A stretch of DNA of 36,704 nucleotides. Source: Ruminococcus sp. GTDB lineage: Bacteria > Bacillota > Clostridia > Oscillospirales > Ruminococcaceae. The notes under the pieces were generated by a model. That model ran no database searches and was not told the origin of the DNA. It saw only the letters and a program-made list of their open reading frames with translations. Numbering within the stretch: the first letter of the stretch is position 1; each line of letters opens with the position of its first letter. This document shows, piece by piece, positions 1 to 6,746 of this stretch. The stretch is taken from assembly GCF_016287535.1 (NCBI RefSeq), contig NZ_JAEFAJ010000034.1:1-36704 (forward strand), in the 5' to 3' direction. Position numbers and translations under genes: made by a program.

Positions 1-124
1 TCCGGAACATAGATGTGCAGGCTTGCTGCGGCACACAACACGCACCGCTTAATGCTGCTCGGTCTCCCGCCTGACATGGTTCACGGGGTCTTGTTGCACA
101 GGGCCCACACATCTATATTTCGGA
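1..124 (-). ncRNA. ffs: Signal recognition particle RNA (4.5S/SRP-like)
   Basis: On the minus strand the conserved SRP RNA helix 8 is visible: GTGAACC, then GTCAGG, a CGG-GAGA-CCG hairpin with a GNRA-type tetraloop, then AGCAGCATTAAG. These are the asymmetric-loop and Ffh M-domain contacts seen in all bacterial SRP RNAs. The outer arms also pair: ATAGATGTG near 115-107 with CACATCTAT near 17-9, closing a long rod. The RNA would bind Ffh to target nascent membrane proteins. A consensus promoter lies upstream on the minus strand. Its predicted start near 158 leaves about 35 nt before the rod, so a 5' leader, processing, or an Alu-type extension running beyond the left edge is possible. The 3' end may lie outside the window. 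Confidence 0.9.
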
Positions 125-164
125 ATTCTCACCCGTTTATACGAGCAGACGATGCTCTCTTAAT

Positions 165-193
165 ATGATACCACAAATGAGGAGCTTTGTCAA
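165..193 (-). promoter_or_regulatory. Sigma-A promoter of the SRP RNA gene
   Basis: On the minus strand TTGACA (193-188) and TATCAT (170-165) are separated by 17 nt. It faces the SRP RNA, and the predicted transcription start is near 158. Confidence 0.75.
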
Positions 194-267
194 GAAAAAA
201 TTTTTTCATAACAGCTCCGTGACCTTTGCTGCGGCGAATTGCCGGTACTGCGTCTGAGGGATAAATA

Positions 268-296
268 TTGACAAACCCGGATACATTATGTATAAT
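268..296 (+). promoter_or_regulatory. Consensus promoter for the first cyclophilin-like gene
   Basis: TTGACA (268-273), 17-nt spacer, TATAAT (291-296): a perfect sigma-A consensus. Because an in-frame TTG at 268 is the -35 box itself, it cannot be the start codon; the ATG at 328 is used. Confidence 0.85.
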
Positions 297-327
297 AAAA
301 ATAGTATGCGATCGAAAGGATAATTAT

Positions 328-1140
328 ATGGTAAAGAAAAATAATGTTGTCAGAATGGTACTTATTTTCACTCTGATAATGGGTGTTACCACCCTTTTTG
401 TGACACTGTCCGGTGTTATGAAGGAAAATAACAGCAGCTATATCACCATTGACCCGGATACTATGGAGCTTGTGCAGCTCAACGAACCAAAAGAAGGCGA
501 TCCTATAGCCATAGTCGATACCACGCTGGGAGAGTTCAGATTTGTGCTTTATCCCGAATATTCGCCAAATGCAGTTGCGAATTTCACTGACCTTGCGGAA
601 AGCGGCGGCTATGACGATACCTACGTGTTCCATTCCGACAGCGGAGTATTTTCGGCTGCCGGTGCGCCGAACAAGGACGGCAGCGCCAATGATACCACCC
701 ACGAGCACGTAAAGAGAGAGCTCCATCAGAACCTTTGGCCGTTCAAGGGCGCCATACTGGCAATGAATACGGATCTGGACCGCAATTTTAAGGAAAAGCT
801 CCTGGGCGGCGGAACATACCTGAACGGAAGCCGCTTATTCCTCGTGAATACCATTGAATTCACCGAAGATATCATAAAAGAGATGAAGGAAGCCTCCGAG
901 GACGAAAAACTGGCTGAAGCCTTCATAGAAAAGGGCGGAGTTCCCAATTTTTCGCAGCAGATGACAGTAATAGGTCAGACCTACAGCGGACTTGACGTTA
1001 TAGAGAAGCTGGCTTCTCTGGAGACCGAGGACAAGAACGGCTTCAAGTCACCGGTGGAGGACGTTATGATAAAGTCAGTGAAGATAAGCACGTATTCCGC
1101 TGATGAAAAGCCTTCAGACAGCGCAAAAAAGGCAGAATGA
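328..1140 (+). CDS. Membrane-anchored cyclophilin-like protein, degenerate active site
   Basis: A 270-residue protein starting at ATG 328 behind AAAGGA. Residues about 9-30 form one hydrophobic segment (signal anchor), so the rest is extracytoplasmic. From about residue 58 it follows the cyclophilin peptidyl-prolyl isomerase fold: a VDTTLGEFRFVLYPEYSPNA start, ANFTDLAE, and a late VIGQTYSGLDVIEKL segment. The catalytic FHRVI...FMIQGGDPNG motif that is intact in the next gene is replaced here by VFHSDSGVFSAAGAP, with the key Arg and Gln lost. Isomerase activity is therefore doubtful; a chaperone or structural role is an inference. The gene sits 130 nt upstream of a functional-looking two-domain paralogue. 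Confidence 0.75.
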   Translation: MVKKNNVVRMVLIFTLIMGVTTLFVTLSGVMKENNSSYITIDPDTMELVQLNEPKEGDPIAIVDTTLGEFRFVLYPEYSPNAVANFTDLAESGGYDDTYVFHSDSGVFSAAGAPNKDGSANDTTHEHVKRELHQNLWPFKGAILAMNTDLDRNFKEKLLGGGTYLNGSRLFLVNTIEFTEDIIKEMKEASEDEKLAEAFIEKGGVPNFSQQMTVIGQTYSGLDVIEKLASLETEDKNGFKSPVEDVMIKSVKISTYSADEKPSDSAKKAE

Positions 1141-1161
1141 CATAAAAATATGCCGAAAGGC

Positions 1162-1190
1162 TTTACAAATCAGTTTTTATGATGTATAAT
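1162..1190 (+). promoter_or_regulatory. Promoter of the tandem-cyclophilin lipoprotein gene
   Basis: TTTACA (1162-1167), 17-nt spacer, TATAAT (1185-1190), followed by an 80-nt leader and the AAGGAG site just before ATG 1271. Confidence 0.75.
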
Positions 1191-1270
1191 GTATAGTTGA
1201 AGTATAATGATCTGATACTGTCATAGGACAGTTATCCCTCAATTTATCTCACACTGCAAGGAGAAAACAG

Positions 1271-2782
1271 ATGTTAAGAAAGATCATCTCAGGACTGTTC
1301 TGCTTGGCTGTGGCAGCTTCGGCTCTCACTTCATGCGGAAAGGAAGCAGGCGGAACTGGTACGGAGAATACCGCAGGCACTACTGCCGTTACCACTGCTG
1401 CAACAGATATGACAGCTGCGACAACTCAGCCGGTTACGGTGGAAAATGTAGATATCGCAAACTTTACAGCTCCTCAGAAGGGTGATACCATAGTTGAAAT
1501 GAAAATAAAGGATTATGGCACCGTAAAGTTCAGGCTCTTCCCGGAATATGCGGACAAGGGCGTTGAAAACTTCGTTGAGCTGGCTAAAAAGGGCTACTAT
1601 GACGGACTCAAGTTCCACAGAGTCATCAAGGATTTTATGATACAGGGCGGCGACCCCAACGGTACAGGCACCGGCGGTGAAAGTATCTGGGGCGGCAGGT
1701 TCGACGGAGGCACAGATCCTCATCTTATCCACGTTGCGGGCGCTCTCGCATACGCAAACAGCGGCAGCACCGCTACTGACGGAAGCCAGTTCTATGTGGT
1801 GACAGGTGAAAAGTATACCGATGAAATGTTTGCCTCTCTGGCTGAGAAAAAATATTTTTTCTCGGATAATGCCAAGAAGCTTTACAAGGAAGTCGGCGGA
1901 GCTCCGTGGCTCGACGGAGGCTATACAGTTTTCGGACAGGTCATCGACGGACTTGATGTTATATTCAAGGTGCAGAACGTATCTGTTGACGCACAGAGCG
2001 CTATGCCGTACAAGGACGTTATAATGGAATCCGTTACTGTCGGAGAGTACGACGGCAGCGATATCCGCTGGTATATAGAAGATTATGACGCTTTTGACCC
2101 CGATGAGATAAAGAAGGCTACCGGCAGGGAAAATCTTACGATCGCCAACTTTACAGCTCCTAAGGAGGGCGAAAAGATCGTAAGCCTGAAGGTCAAGGGC
2201 TATGACAAGGAAGTGAAGATCAAGCTCTTCCCCGAATATTCGGAAAAGGGCGTTGAGAACTTCGTTACTCTCGCAGAACGGGGCTACTATGACGGTCTTA
2301 CATTCCACAGAGTTATCAAGGACTTTATGATACAGGGCGGTGATCCCAACGGCGACGGTACAGGCGGCGAATGCATCTATGAAAAGGGCTTCGACGACAA
2401 CTATACCGATCCGCATCTAATTCATGCTGCCGGAGCTGTTGCATACGCCAACAGCGGCTCGACAGCAAGCAACGGAAGTCAGTTCTATATCGTAACAGGT
2501 ACGGTTTACCCCATGGAACAGCTTCAGGGATACAATTCCGAAGGATATGACTTCACGGACAATGAGATGGAGGTATACTCCACAAACGGCGGTGCGCCGT
2601 GGCTCGACGGAAGCTATACCGTGTTCGGTCAGGTGTTTGACGGACTCGATGTGGTATTCAAGATACAGGAAACAGAAACAGGAAACAATGACAAGCCCGT
2701 AGATGACGTTATCATAGAAAAAGTAACGGTAACGGACTACGACGGCAGCGATGTTCACTGGAACATCAAGGATTATAACTGA
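1271..2782 (+). CDS. Lipoprotein with two tandem cyclophilin PPIase domains
   Basis: A 503-residue exported lipoprotein. The signal peptide ends in the lipobox ALTSC with the lipidated Cys at 22. A Thr/Ala-rich linker follows to about residue 50. Two cyclophilin domains follow, about 66-260 and 305-495, both with the active-site run FHRVIKDFMIQGGDPNG (Arg117 and Arg347) and the YANSGSTA.(D/N)GSQFY segment. Both should be catalytic peptidyl-prolyl cis-trans isomerases, acting on proteins folding outside the membrane. Most bacterial cyclophilins have one domain, so the duplication is notable. An AAGGAG ribosome site sits 8 nt before the ATG. The closest relative nearby is the degenerate single-domain gene upstream. 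Confidence 0.9.
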   Translation: MLRKIISGLFCLAVAASALTSCGKEAGGTGTENTAGTTAVTTAATDMTAATTQPVTVENVDIANFTAPQKGDTIVEMKIKDYGTVKFRLFPEYADKGVENFVELAKKGYYDGLKFHRVIKDFMIQGGDPNGTGTGGESIWGGRFDGGTDPHLIHVAGALAYANSGSTATDGSQFYVVTGEKYTDEMFASLAEKKYFFSDNAKKLYKEVGGAPWLDGGYTVFGQVIDGLDVIFKVQNVSVDAQSAMPYKDVIMESVTVGEYDGSDIRWYIEDYDAFDPDEIKKATGRENLTIANFTAPKEGEKIVSLKVKGYDKEVKIKLFPEYSEKGVENFVTLAERGYYDGLTFHRVIKDFMIQGGDPNGDGTGGECIYEKGFDDNYTDPHLIHAAGAVAYANSGSTASNGSQFYIVTGTVYPMEQLQGYNSEGYDFTDNEMEVYSTNGGAPWLDGSYTVFGQVFDGLDVVFKIQETETGNNDKPVDDVIIEKVTVTDYDGSDVHWNIKDYN

Positions 2783-2899
2783 TGATTTTCGGGCGGACTG
2801 CCCGGTGATTTATGTGTGTTCGGCGTTTTGCGCCGGGGAACAAAAGAAAGAAATTCGGGAAAAGATACAGATGACCCGAAAAATAAGGAGAGAAAATAT

Positions 2900-4204
2900 T
2901 TGGATAAGTTTGTTGTAAAAGGCGGAAGACGCCTTGAAGGTGAAGTTACCATAAGCGGAGCAAAGAATGCAGCTGTAGCTATTCTTCCCGCAGTCATACT
3001 TTCAGACGAACCCTGTGTTGTAGAAAATGTACCTTACATCAGCGATGTCAGGATCTGTCTCCATATTCTTGAAGAGATGGGAGCACAGGTGGAATGCGTC
3101 GGCAAGGACGCTTACAGGATCGATCCCACAACTATCAGCAAGATATGCGTTCCCTATGAGTACGCAAGGAAAATGCGCGCCTCATATTACTTCCTCGGAG
3201 CGCTTCTGGGCAAGTTCAATAAGGCGAGAGTTTCCATGCCGGGCGGATGTCCCCTGGGAGACCGTCCTATAGACCAGCACCTTAAAGCTTTCACGGCTCT
3301 CGGCGCTGAGTATACTCTCAGTCAGGGCATGATAGACCTTAAAGCTGATAAGCTCTCCGGCAATCAGATATTCTTCGACGTTGTCACTGTGGGAGCTACA
3401 ATGAACGCTATGCTTGCAGCCGTAAAGGCGGAGGGACTTACTGTCATCGAGAACGCAGCAAAGGAACCCCACATCGTTGACCTCGCAAACTTCCTCAACT
3501 CTATGGGTGCAAACATAATGGGCGCAGGTACTGACGTTATCAAGATAAGAGGCGTCGAGCACCTCCACGGCACTAACTATGCCGTTATTCCCGACCAGAT
3601 AGAGGCAGGCACCTTTATGGTAGCAGTCGCTGCTACAAAGGGCGATGTCCTTATCAAAAACGTAATACCGAAACATCTTGAGTCGATAACCAAGAAGCTT
3701 GAGAAGATCGGCGTGAATATAGAACAGTTCGATGACAGCATAAGAGTATGGGTGGACGGTCCGCTGGTAAAGACCAATGTAAAGACCGCTCCTCATCCCG
3801 GATTCCCTACAGATATGCAGTCGCAGATAGCTACTCTTCTCTGTCTTGCAGAGGGTACGAGCATTATTACCGAGAATATCTGGGAGCAGCGCTTCCGTTA
3901 TGTGGACGAGCTCAGAAGAATGGGCGCGGATATAACCGTAAACGGCAAGGTAGCTCTTATCGAGGGCACAGGCAAGCTCATGGGAGCCCCTGTAAAGGCG
4001 TGTGACCTCAGAGCGGGCGCGGCACTTATAATCGCGGGACTTGCTGCCAGCGGCGTTACCGAGATCGAGGATATATACCACATCGAAAGAGGCTATGACT
4101 GCATGGAAGGAAAGCTCCGTGCACTGGGTGCTGATATCGAGAAGGTAAGCGTTCCCGACAAGGCTGAGGATGCCAAGAACGACAGCACAAAGGCTGCCGT
4201 ATAA
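2900..4204 (+). CDS. murA: UDP-N-acetylglucosamine 1-carboxyvinyltransferase (MurA)
   Basis: First committed enzyme of peptidoglycan precursor synthesis: transfers enolpyruvate from PEP to UDP-GlcNAc in the cytoplasm. The 434-residue protein begins GGRRLEGEVTISGAKNAAV, with the substrate-binding Lys22-Asn23. It has the catalytic Cys117 in PGGCPLGDRPIDQHL and the later TDMQSQ.ATLL and RAGAAL motifs. The start chosen is TTG 2900, because AAGGAG lies at 2885-2890 and family alignments begin at DKFVV. A longer GTG start at 2816 would add 28 uncharacteristic residues. There is no clear promoter in the 117-nt gap, so read-through from the cyclophilin gene is possible. A hairpin-plus-T-run terminator follows. 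The Cys (not Asp) predicts fosfomycin sensitivity at this step. Confidence 0.96.
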   Translation: MDKFVVKGGRRLEGEVTISGAKNAAVAILPAVILSDEPCVVENVPYISDVRICLHILEEMGAQVECVGKDAYRIDPTTISKICVPYEYARKMRASYYFLGALLGKFNKARVSMPGGCPLGDRPIDQHLKAFTALGAEYTLSQGMIDLKADKLSGNQIFFDVVTVGATMNAMLAAVKAEGLTVIENAAKEPHIVDLANFLNSMGANIMGAGTDVIKIRGVEHLHGTNYAVIPDQIEAGTFMVAVAATKGDVLIKNVIPKHLESITKKLEKIGVNIEQFDDSIRVWVDGPLVKTNVKTAPHPGFPTDMQSQIATLLCLAEGTSIITENIWEQRFRYVDELRRMGADITVNGKVALIEGTGKLMGAPVKACDLRAGAALIIAGLAASGVTEIEDIYHIERGYDCMEGKLRALGADIEKVSVPDKAEDAKNDSTKAAV

Positions 4205-4216
4205 TAAGCAATGTGG

Positions 4217-4248
4217 CTGCTGCACATATGTGCGGCAGTTTTTTTTTG
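4217..4248 (+). terminator. Rho-independent terminator after murA
   Basis: Arms CTGCTGCACA and TGTGCGGCAG (one G-U pair) are followed by nine T residues. Confidence 0.85.
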
Positions 4249-4263
4249 GCAAATATTAGTAAA

Positions 4264-4358
4264 GTTGAGAATTGAGAATTGAGAGTCAATGCTGAGATCG
4301 CTTCCACATTATTTAAATTATATCGCCGCAGGCGATACCATGACTTTAAACTCTCAAC
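4264..4358. repeat. Short repeat-containing intergenic element upstream of the MATE gene
   Basis: Tandem GAGAATT units (GTTGAGAATTGAGAATTGAG) begin at 4264. They are matched about 70 nt later by CTCTCAAC, giving short inverted ends. Between them is a perfect 7-bp hairpin TATCGCC-GCA-GGCGATA (4321-4337). This could be a small mobile or miniature repeat, or simply a structured 5' leader; one copy cannot decide. Confidence 0.35.
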
Positions 4359-4374
4359 TAAATAAAGGAGATAT

Positions 4375-5715
4375 ATGAAAGATAAAGAATTATACAAAAA
4401 GCTTTTCACAGTTGTAGCGCCAATAGCCTTCCAGTATTTCATGTCATCGCTGGTGACGGCTTCGGACGCGTTTATGCTGGGATTTCTCAATCAGGACTCA
4501 CTTTCAGCTTCTTCGCTTGCAGGACAGATAGCTTTTGTATGCGGGCTGTTTATTTTTGCTTTTGTATCCGGCGGCAGCGTTCTTGCCGCGCAATACTGGG
4601 GCAAAAAAGACAGAAAGGTCGTTGAAGAGGTGCTTGCTCTGACAATGAGGTATTCATTCCTTGTCGGAGCTGTTTTTACTCTTGCGGCTCTGTTCATACC
4701 ATGTCAGTTAATGCGTTTTTTTACCAATGACAGCGGACTTGTACAACTGGGAGCGGTATATCTGCGCACAGTTGCGTTCTCGTATGTGCTGGCAGGCTTT
4801 TCACAGGCTTATTTCGGCATAATGAAGATATGCGACCTCGCGGCGCTCAGTTCGCTTATAGGAAGCCTTGCTGTGGTGCTGAATATACTGCTTAACGCCT
4901 GTCTTATCTTCGGACTCGGACCTTTCCCGGAAATGGGCATCGCGGGAGCGGCTCTCGCAACTGTCGCGGCAAGGGTCTTTGAGTGTGTATTCATACTCTT
5001 TGTTATCGCCGGAAAAAAATGTCCGCCGCTAAGGGTGAGGAAGGTATTCAGGCTCAACAACCGCCTTCTCCATAGGGACTACGTAAAGTATACCGTTCCG
5101 CTGCTGCTCAATCAGCTTGGCTGGGGCGGCGGAGTTACCATGTATTCGGTAATTATGGGACATCTCGGCTCAGACGCTACGGCTGCGAACTCGATTGCGA
5201 GCATAGTCCGCAGCATGATAGCAAGTCTGTGCTGGGGAATCTCCTCCGGAGTAGGCATAATACTCGGCGGTATGCTCGGCAGGAACGAGATCGCCGAAGC
5301 AAAAAAAGCAGGCGGAAAATTCGTGAGGCTGTCGCTGGTGATAGGAGTCAGCTCCGGACTGGTTATACTTGCTGTAACACCTCTTATACTCAAAGTGATA
5401 GATCTTAACGATCAGGCGCAGTATTACCTGAAGTATATGATGTTCATGGCATCGTATTATATAATAGGCAACTCGCTCAACTCAACTATAATCGGCGGAA
5501 TGTTCCCTGCCGGCGGAGATACGAGATTCGGCATGATATGCGATATAGTGACGCTCTGGTGCGTGGTCGTGCCCATGGGCATGATAGCTGCCTTTGTGCT
5601 GAAGCTCCCTGTGCTGGCGGTAGCGTTCATACTTACCCTGGACGAGTTTGTGAAAATACCGGCGGTATACAGGCATTACATGAAGTATAAATGGTTAAAG
5701 AACATTACAAGATAA
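4375..5715 (+). CDS. MATE family multidrug/metabolite efflux transporter
   Basis: A 446-residue protein with about 12 hydrophobic membrane segments. It opens with the family-typical VAPIAFQYFMSSLVTASDAFM (helix 1) and contains SGGSVLAAQYWGKKD and, in the second half, NSIASIVRSMIASLCWGISSGVGIILG. The two halves match the two six-helix bundles of MATE (NorM/DinF-like) antiporters, which expel cationic drugs or metabolites using Na+ or H+ gradients. Substrate cannot be predicted. The ATG is preceded by AAAGGAG. It converges on the tetR gene, with which it shares a bidirectional terminator; there is no sign that the TetR regulates it. Confidence 0.92.
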   Translation: MKDKELYKKLFTVVAPIAFQYFMSSLVTASDAFMLGFLNQDSLSASSLAGQIAFVCGLFIFAFVSGGSVLAAQYWGKKDRKVVEEVLALTMRYSFLVGAVFTLAALFIPCQLMRFFTNDSGLVQLGAVYLRTVAFSYVLAGFSQAYFGIMKICDLAALSSLIGSLAVVLNILLNACLIFGLGPFPEMGIAGAALATVAARVFECVFILFVIAGKKCPPLRVRKVFRLNNRLLHRDYVKYTVPLLLNQLGWGGGVTMYSVIMGHLGSDATAANSIASIVRSMIASLCWGISSGVGIILGGMLGRNEIAEAKKAGGKFVRLSLVIGVSSGLVILAVTPLILKVIDLNDQAQYYLKYMMFMASYYIIGNSLNSTIIGGMFPAGGDTRFGMICDIVTLWCVVVPMGMIAAFVLKLPVLAVAFILTLDEFVKIPAVYRHYMKYKWLKNITR

Positions 5716-5743
5716 AAAAGCAGTCAGAAATGACTGCTTTTTT
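5714..5743. terminator. Bidirectional terminator between the MATE and tetR genes
   Basis: Perfect stem AAAAAAGCAGTCA / TGACTGCTTTTTT with a GAAA loop. It has A-runs and T-runs on both sides, so it serves both converging genes and overlaps both stop codons. Confidence 0.9.
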
Positions 5744-6353
5744 ATTTCTGTTTACCCTCATGCTGGGAAATTATGAGCTTTATGGAATCATACAGATAAG
5801 GCTTCAGCTCGTCAAGCGAGCAGGGCTCTTTATAGAGTATAGCCGAGTAGCAGGTGGAGCTCACAAGCTCTATTATCATAAAGAGCATTATTTCGGGATC
5901 ACGGAAGCCGTTGGGAGCTTCTTCAAGCATTTGGTAGTACACCGAGGAGAAATCCACGTCGTCCTCGGATACGGGGGAAGTGATGGCGTTTTTGAAGATG
6001 CCCCAGCTGAGATTCTTGGATATGAACGTGAGCAGGGACTGATTTTCGTTGAGCTGATTGACGATATTATCTATTATGCTTATTATCTTTTCATCAAAGG
6101 GGAGCTTGTCCAGCTTATCGCCGAGGTCGCTGACGGCATTCCTGAAAAGCTGACTTGATTTGTGTGAAACGAGCTTGTTGCGTATATCGTACTTGTCCTT
6201 GAAATAGAGGTAGAACGTGCCCTTTGCAACGCCTGCCTTGCTTACTATGTCGGTTATGGAGGTCTTGCTGAAGCCCTTTGTGGTGAAGAATTCAAAAGCG
6301 GTTCTGAGCAGTGAGTTTTCTTTTATTTTTTTGTTCGTATCGACCTTTCCCAT
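5742..6353 (-). CDS. TetR family transcriptional repressor
   Basis: A 203-residue regulator. The N-terminal helix-turn-helix is clear: ENSLLRTAFEFFTTKGFSKT, then SITDIVSKAGVAKGTFYLYF, with the family signature GTFYLYFKDKYDI. The C-terminal two thirds is a variable, helical ligand-binding domain. The start is ATG 6353, preceded by AGGAAGG; an upstream in-frame extension to 6449 reads through a palindromic repeat and is unlikely. It is divergent from an MMPL exporter gene, and the shared region carries three TGACC-NNN-GGTCA-type palindromes. It therefore very probably represses both itself and the exporter and is released by an exported compound (inference). Confidence 0.92.
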   Translation of the reverse strand: MGKVDTNKKIKENSLLRTAFEFFTTKGFSKTSITDIVSKAGVAKGTFYLYFKDKYDIRNKLVSHKSSQLFRNAVSDLGDKLDKLPFDEKIISIIDNIVNQLNENQSLLTFISKNLSWGIFKNAITSPVSEDDVDFSSVYYQMLEEAPNGFRDPEIMLFMIIELVSSTCYSAILYKEPCSLDELKPYLYDSIKLIISQHEGKQK

Positions 6354-6377
6354 TATCAAACACCCTTCCTGTAGATT

Positions 6378-6400
6378 CAAATTTTGCGCGGCAAAATTTG
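6378..6400. repeat. Perfect palindrome in the tetR leader
   Basis: CAAATTTTGC and GCAAAATTTG, a 10-bp perfect inverted repeat with a 3-nt loop, 25 bp upstream of the tetR start codon. In the tetR mRNA it would form a hairpin just ahead of the ribosome site. Confidence 0.6.
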
Positions 6401-6420
6401 GATCTGAGCCGTTAGACCAT

Positions 6421-6518
6421 TGTAGGGTCGCACAGTGTGCGCCCGGCAAAAATGCGAAAATGCGGGACGCCGAGGGCGGCGTCCCCTACATTTCGGGCGG
6501 ATAATATCCGCCCCTACT
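6421..6518. repeat. Modular palindromic repeat cluster, copy 1
   Basis: Begins TGTAGGG and contains a 9-bp-stem hairpin GGGACGCCG-AGGG-CGGCGTCCC that ends in CCCTACA. A second palindromic unit, GGGCGGATAATATCCGCCC, follows and ends CCCTAC (6493-6517). The last 25 bp recur at 12404-12428 with one mismatch. The block lies between the tetR promoter and its start codon. It resembles dispersed REP/BIME-like intergenic repeats. Confidence 0.7.
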
Positions 6519-6545
6519 TAAAGGCTTTATGATTTACTTATTTTT

Positions 6546-6574
6546 ATTATAGCCCGAAAAAACGGGTGTGTCAA
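6546..6574 (-). promoter_or_regulatory. Promoter of tetR
   Basis: On the minus strand, TTGACA (6574-6569), 17-nt spacer, TATAAT (6551-6546). The predicted start near 6540 gives a leader of about 187 nt that carries the palindromic repeats. Confidence 0.85.
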
Positions 6575-6585
6575 GACAATAAAAA

Positions 6586-6598
6586 TGACCAATGGTCA
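6586..6598. promoter_or_regulatory. TetR operator O1
   Basis: TGACCAATGGTCA: 5-bp perfect palindromic arms around a 3-bp centre, 12 bp upstream of the tetR -35 box. Confidence 0.75.
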
Positions 6599-6638
6599 GG
6601 CTGCTTTCGGAGATAAATTGTGCAAACATACAAAATTA

Positions 6639-6651
6639 TGACCATTGGTCA
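6639..6651. promoter_or_regulatory. TetR operator O2
   Basis: TGACCATTGGTCA, the same palindrome as O1, midway between the divergent promoters. Confidence 0.75.
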
Positions 6652-6670
6652 ATTTTTAGCGTCTCAACTG

Positions 6671-6699
6671 TTGACTATTGGTCATTTTTGGAATATACT
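6671..6699 (+). promoter_or_regulatory. MMPL-gene promoter with embedded TetR operator O3
   Basis: TTGACT (6671-6676), 17-nt spacer, TATACT (6694-6699). Operator O3, TGACTATTGGTCA (6672-6684), overlaps the -35 box, so bound repressor would block RNA polymerase directly. Confidence 0.8.
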
Positions 6700-6746
6700 A
6701 TAAAATAACAGCAAAGGCTGAAAAATACAGAGAAAGGATCGGTAAT

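Noticed and set aside
268..327. TTG start at 268 extending the first cyclophilin-like protein by 20 residues
   Set aside because: The TTG is part of the -35 box of a perfect promoter whose -10 is at 291-296, so it lies upstream of the transcript; ATG 328 has a ribosome site.
1331..2416. 361-codon open frame on the minus strand
   Set aside because: It is antisense to the tandem cyclophilin gene, has no ribosome site, and its composition follows from the codon pattern of the real gene.
3182..4252. 356-codon open frame on the minus strand over murA
   Set aside because: Shadow of murA; it begins inside the murA terminator and resembles no protein.
5691..6158. 155-codon plus-strand frame over tetR
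   Set aside because: Shadow of the TetR gene, which has clear HTH motifs on the other strand.
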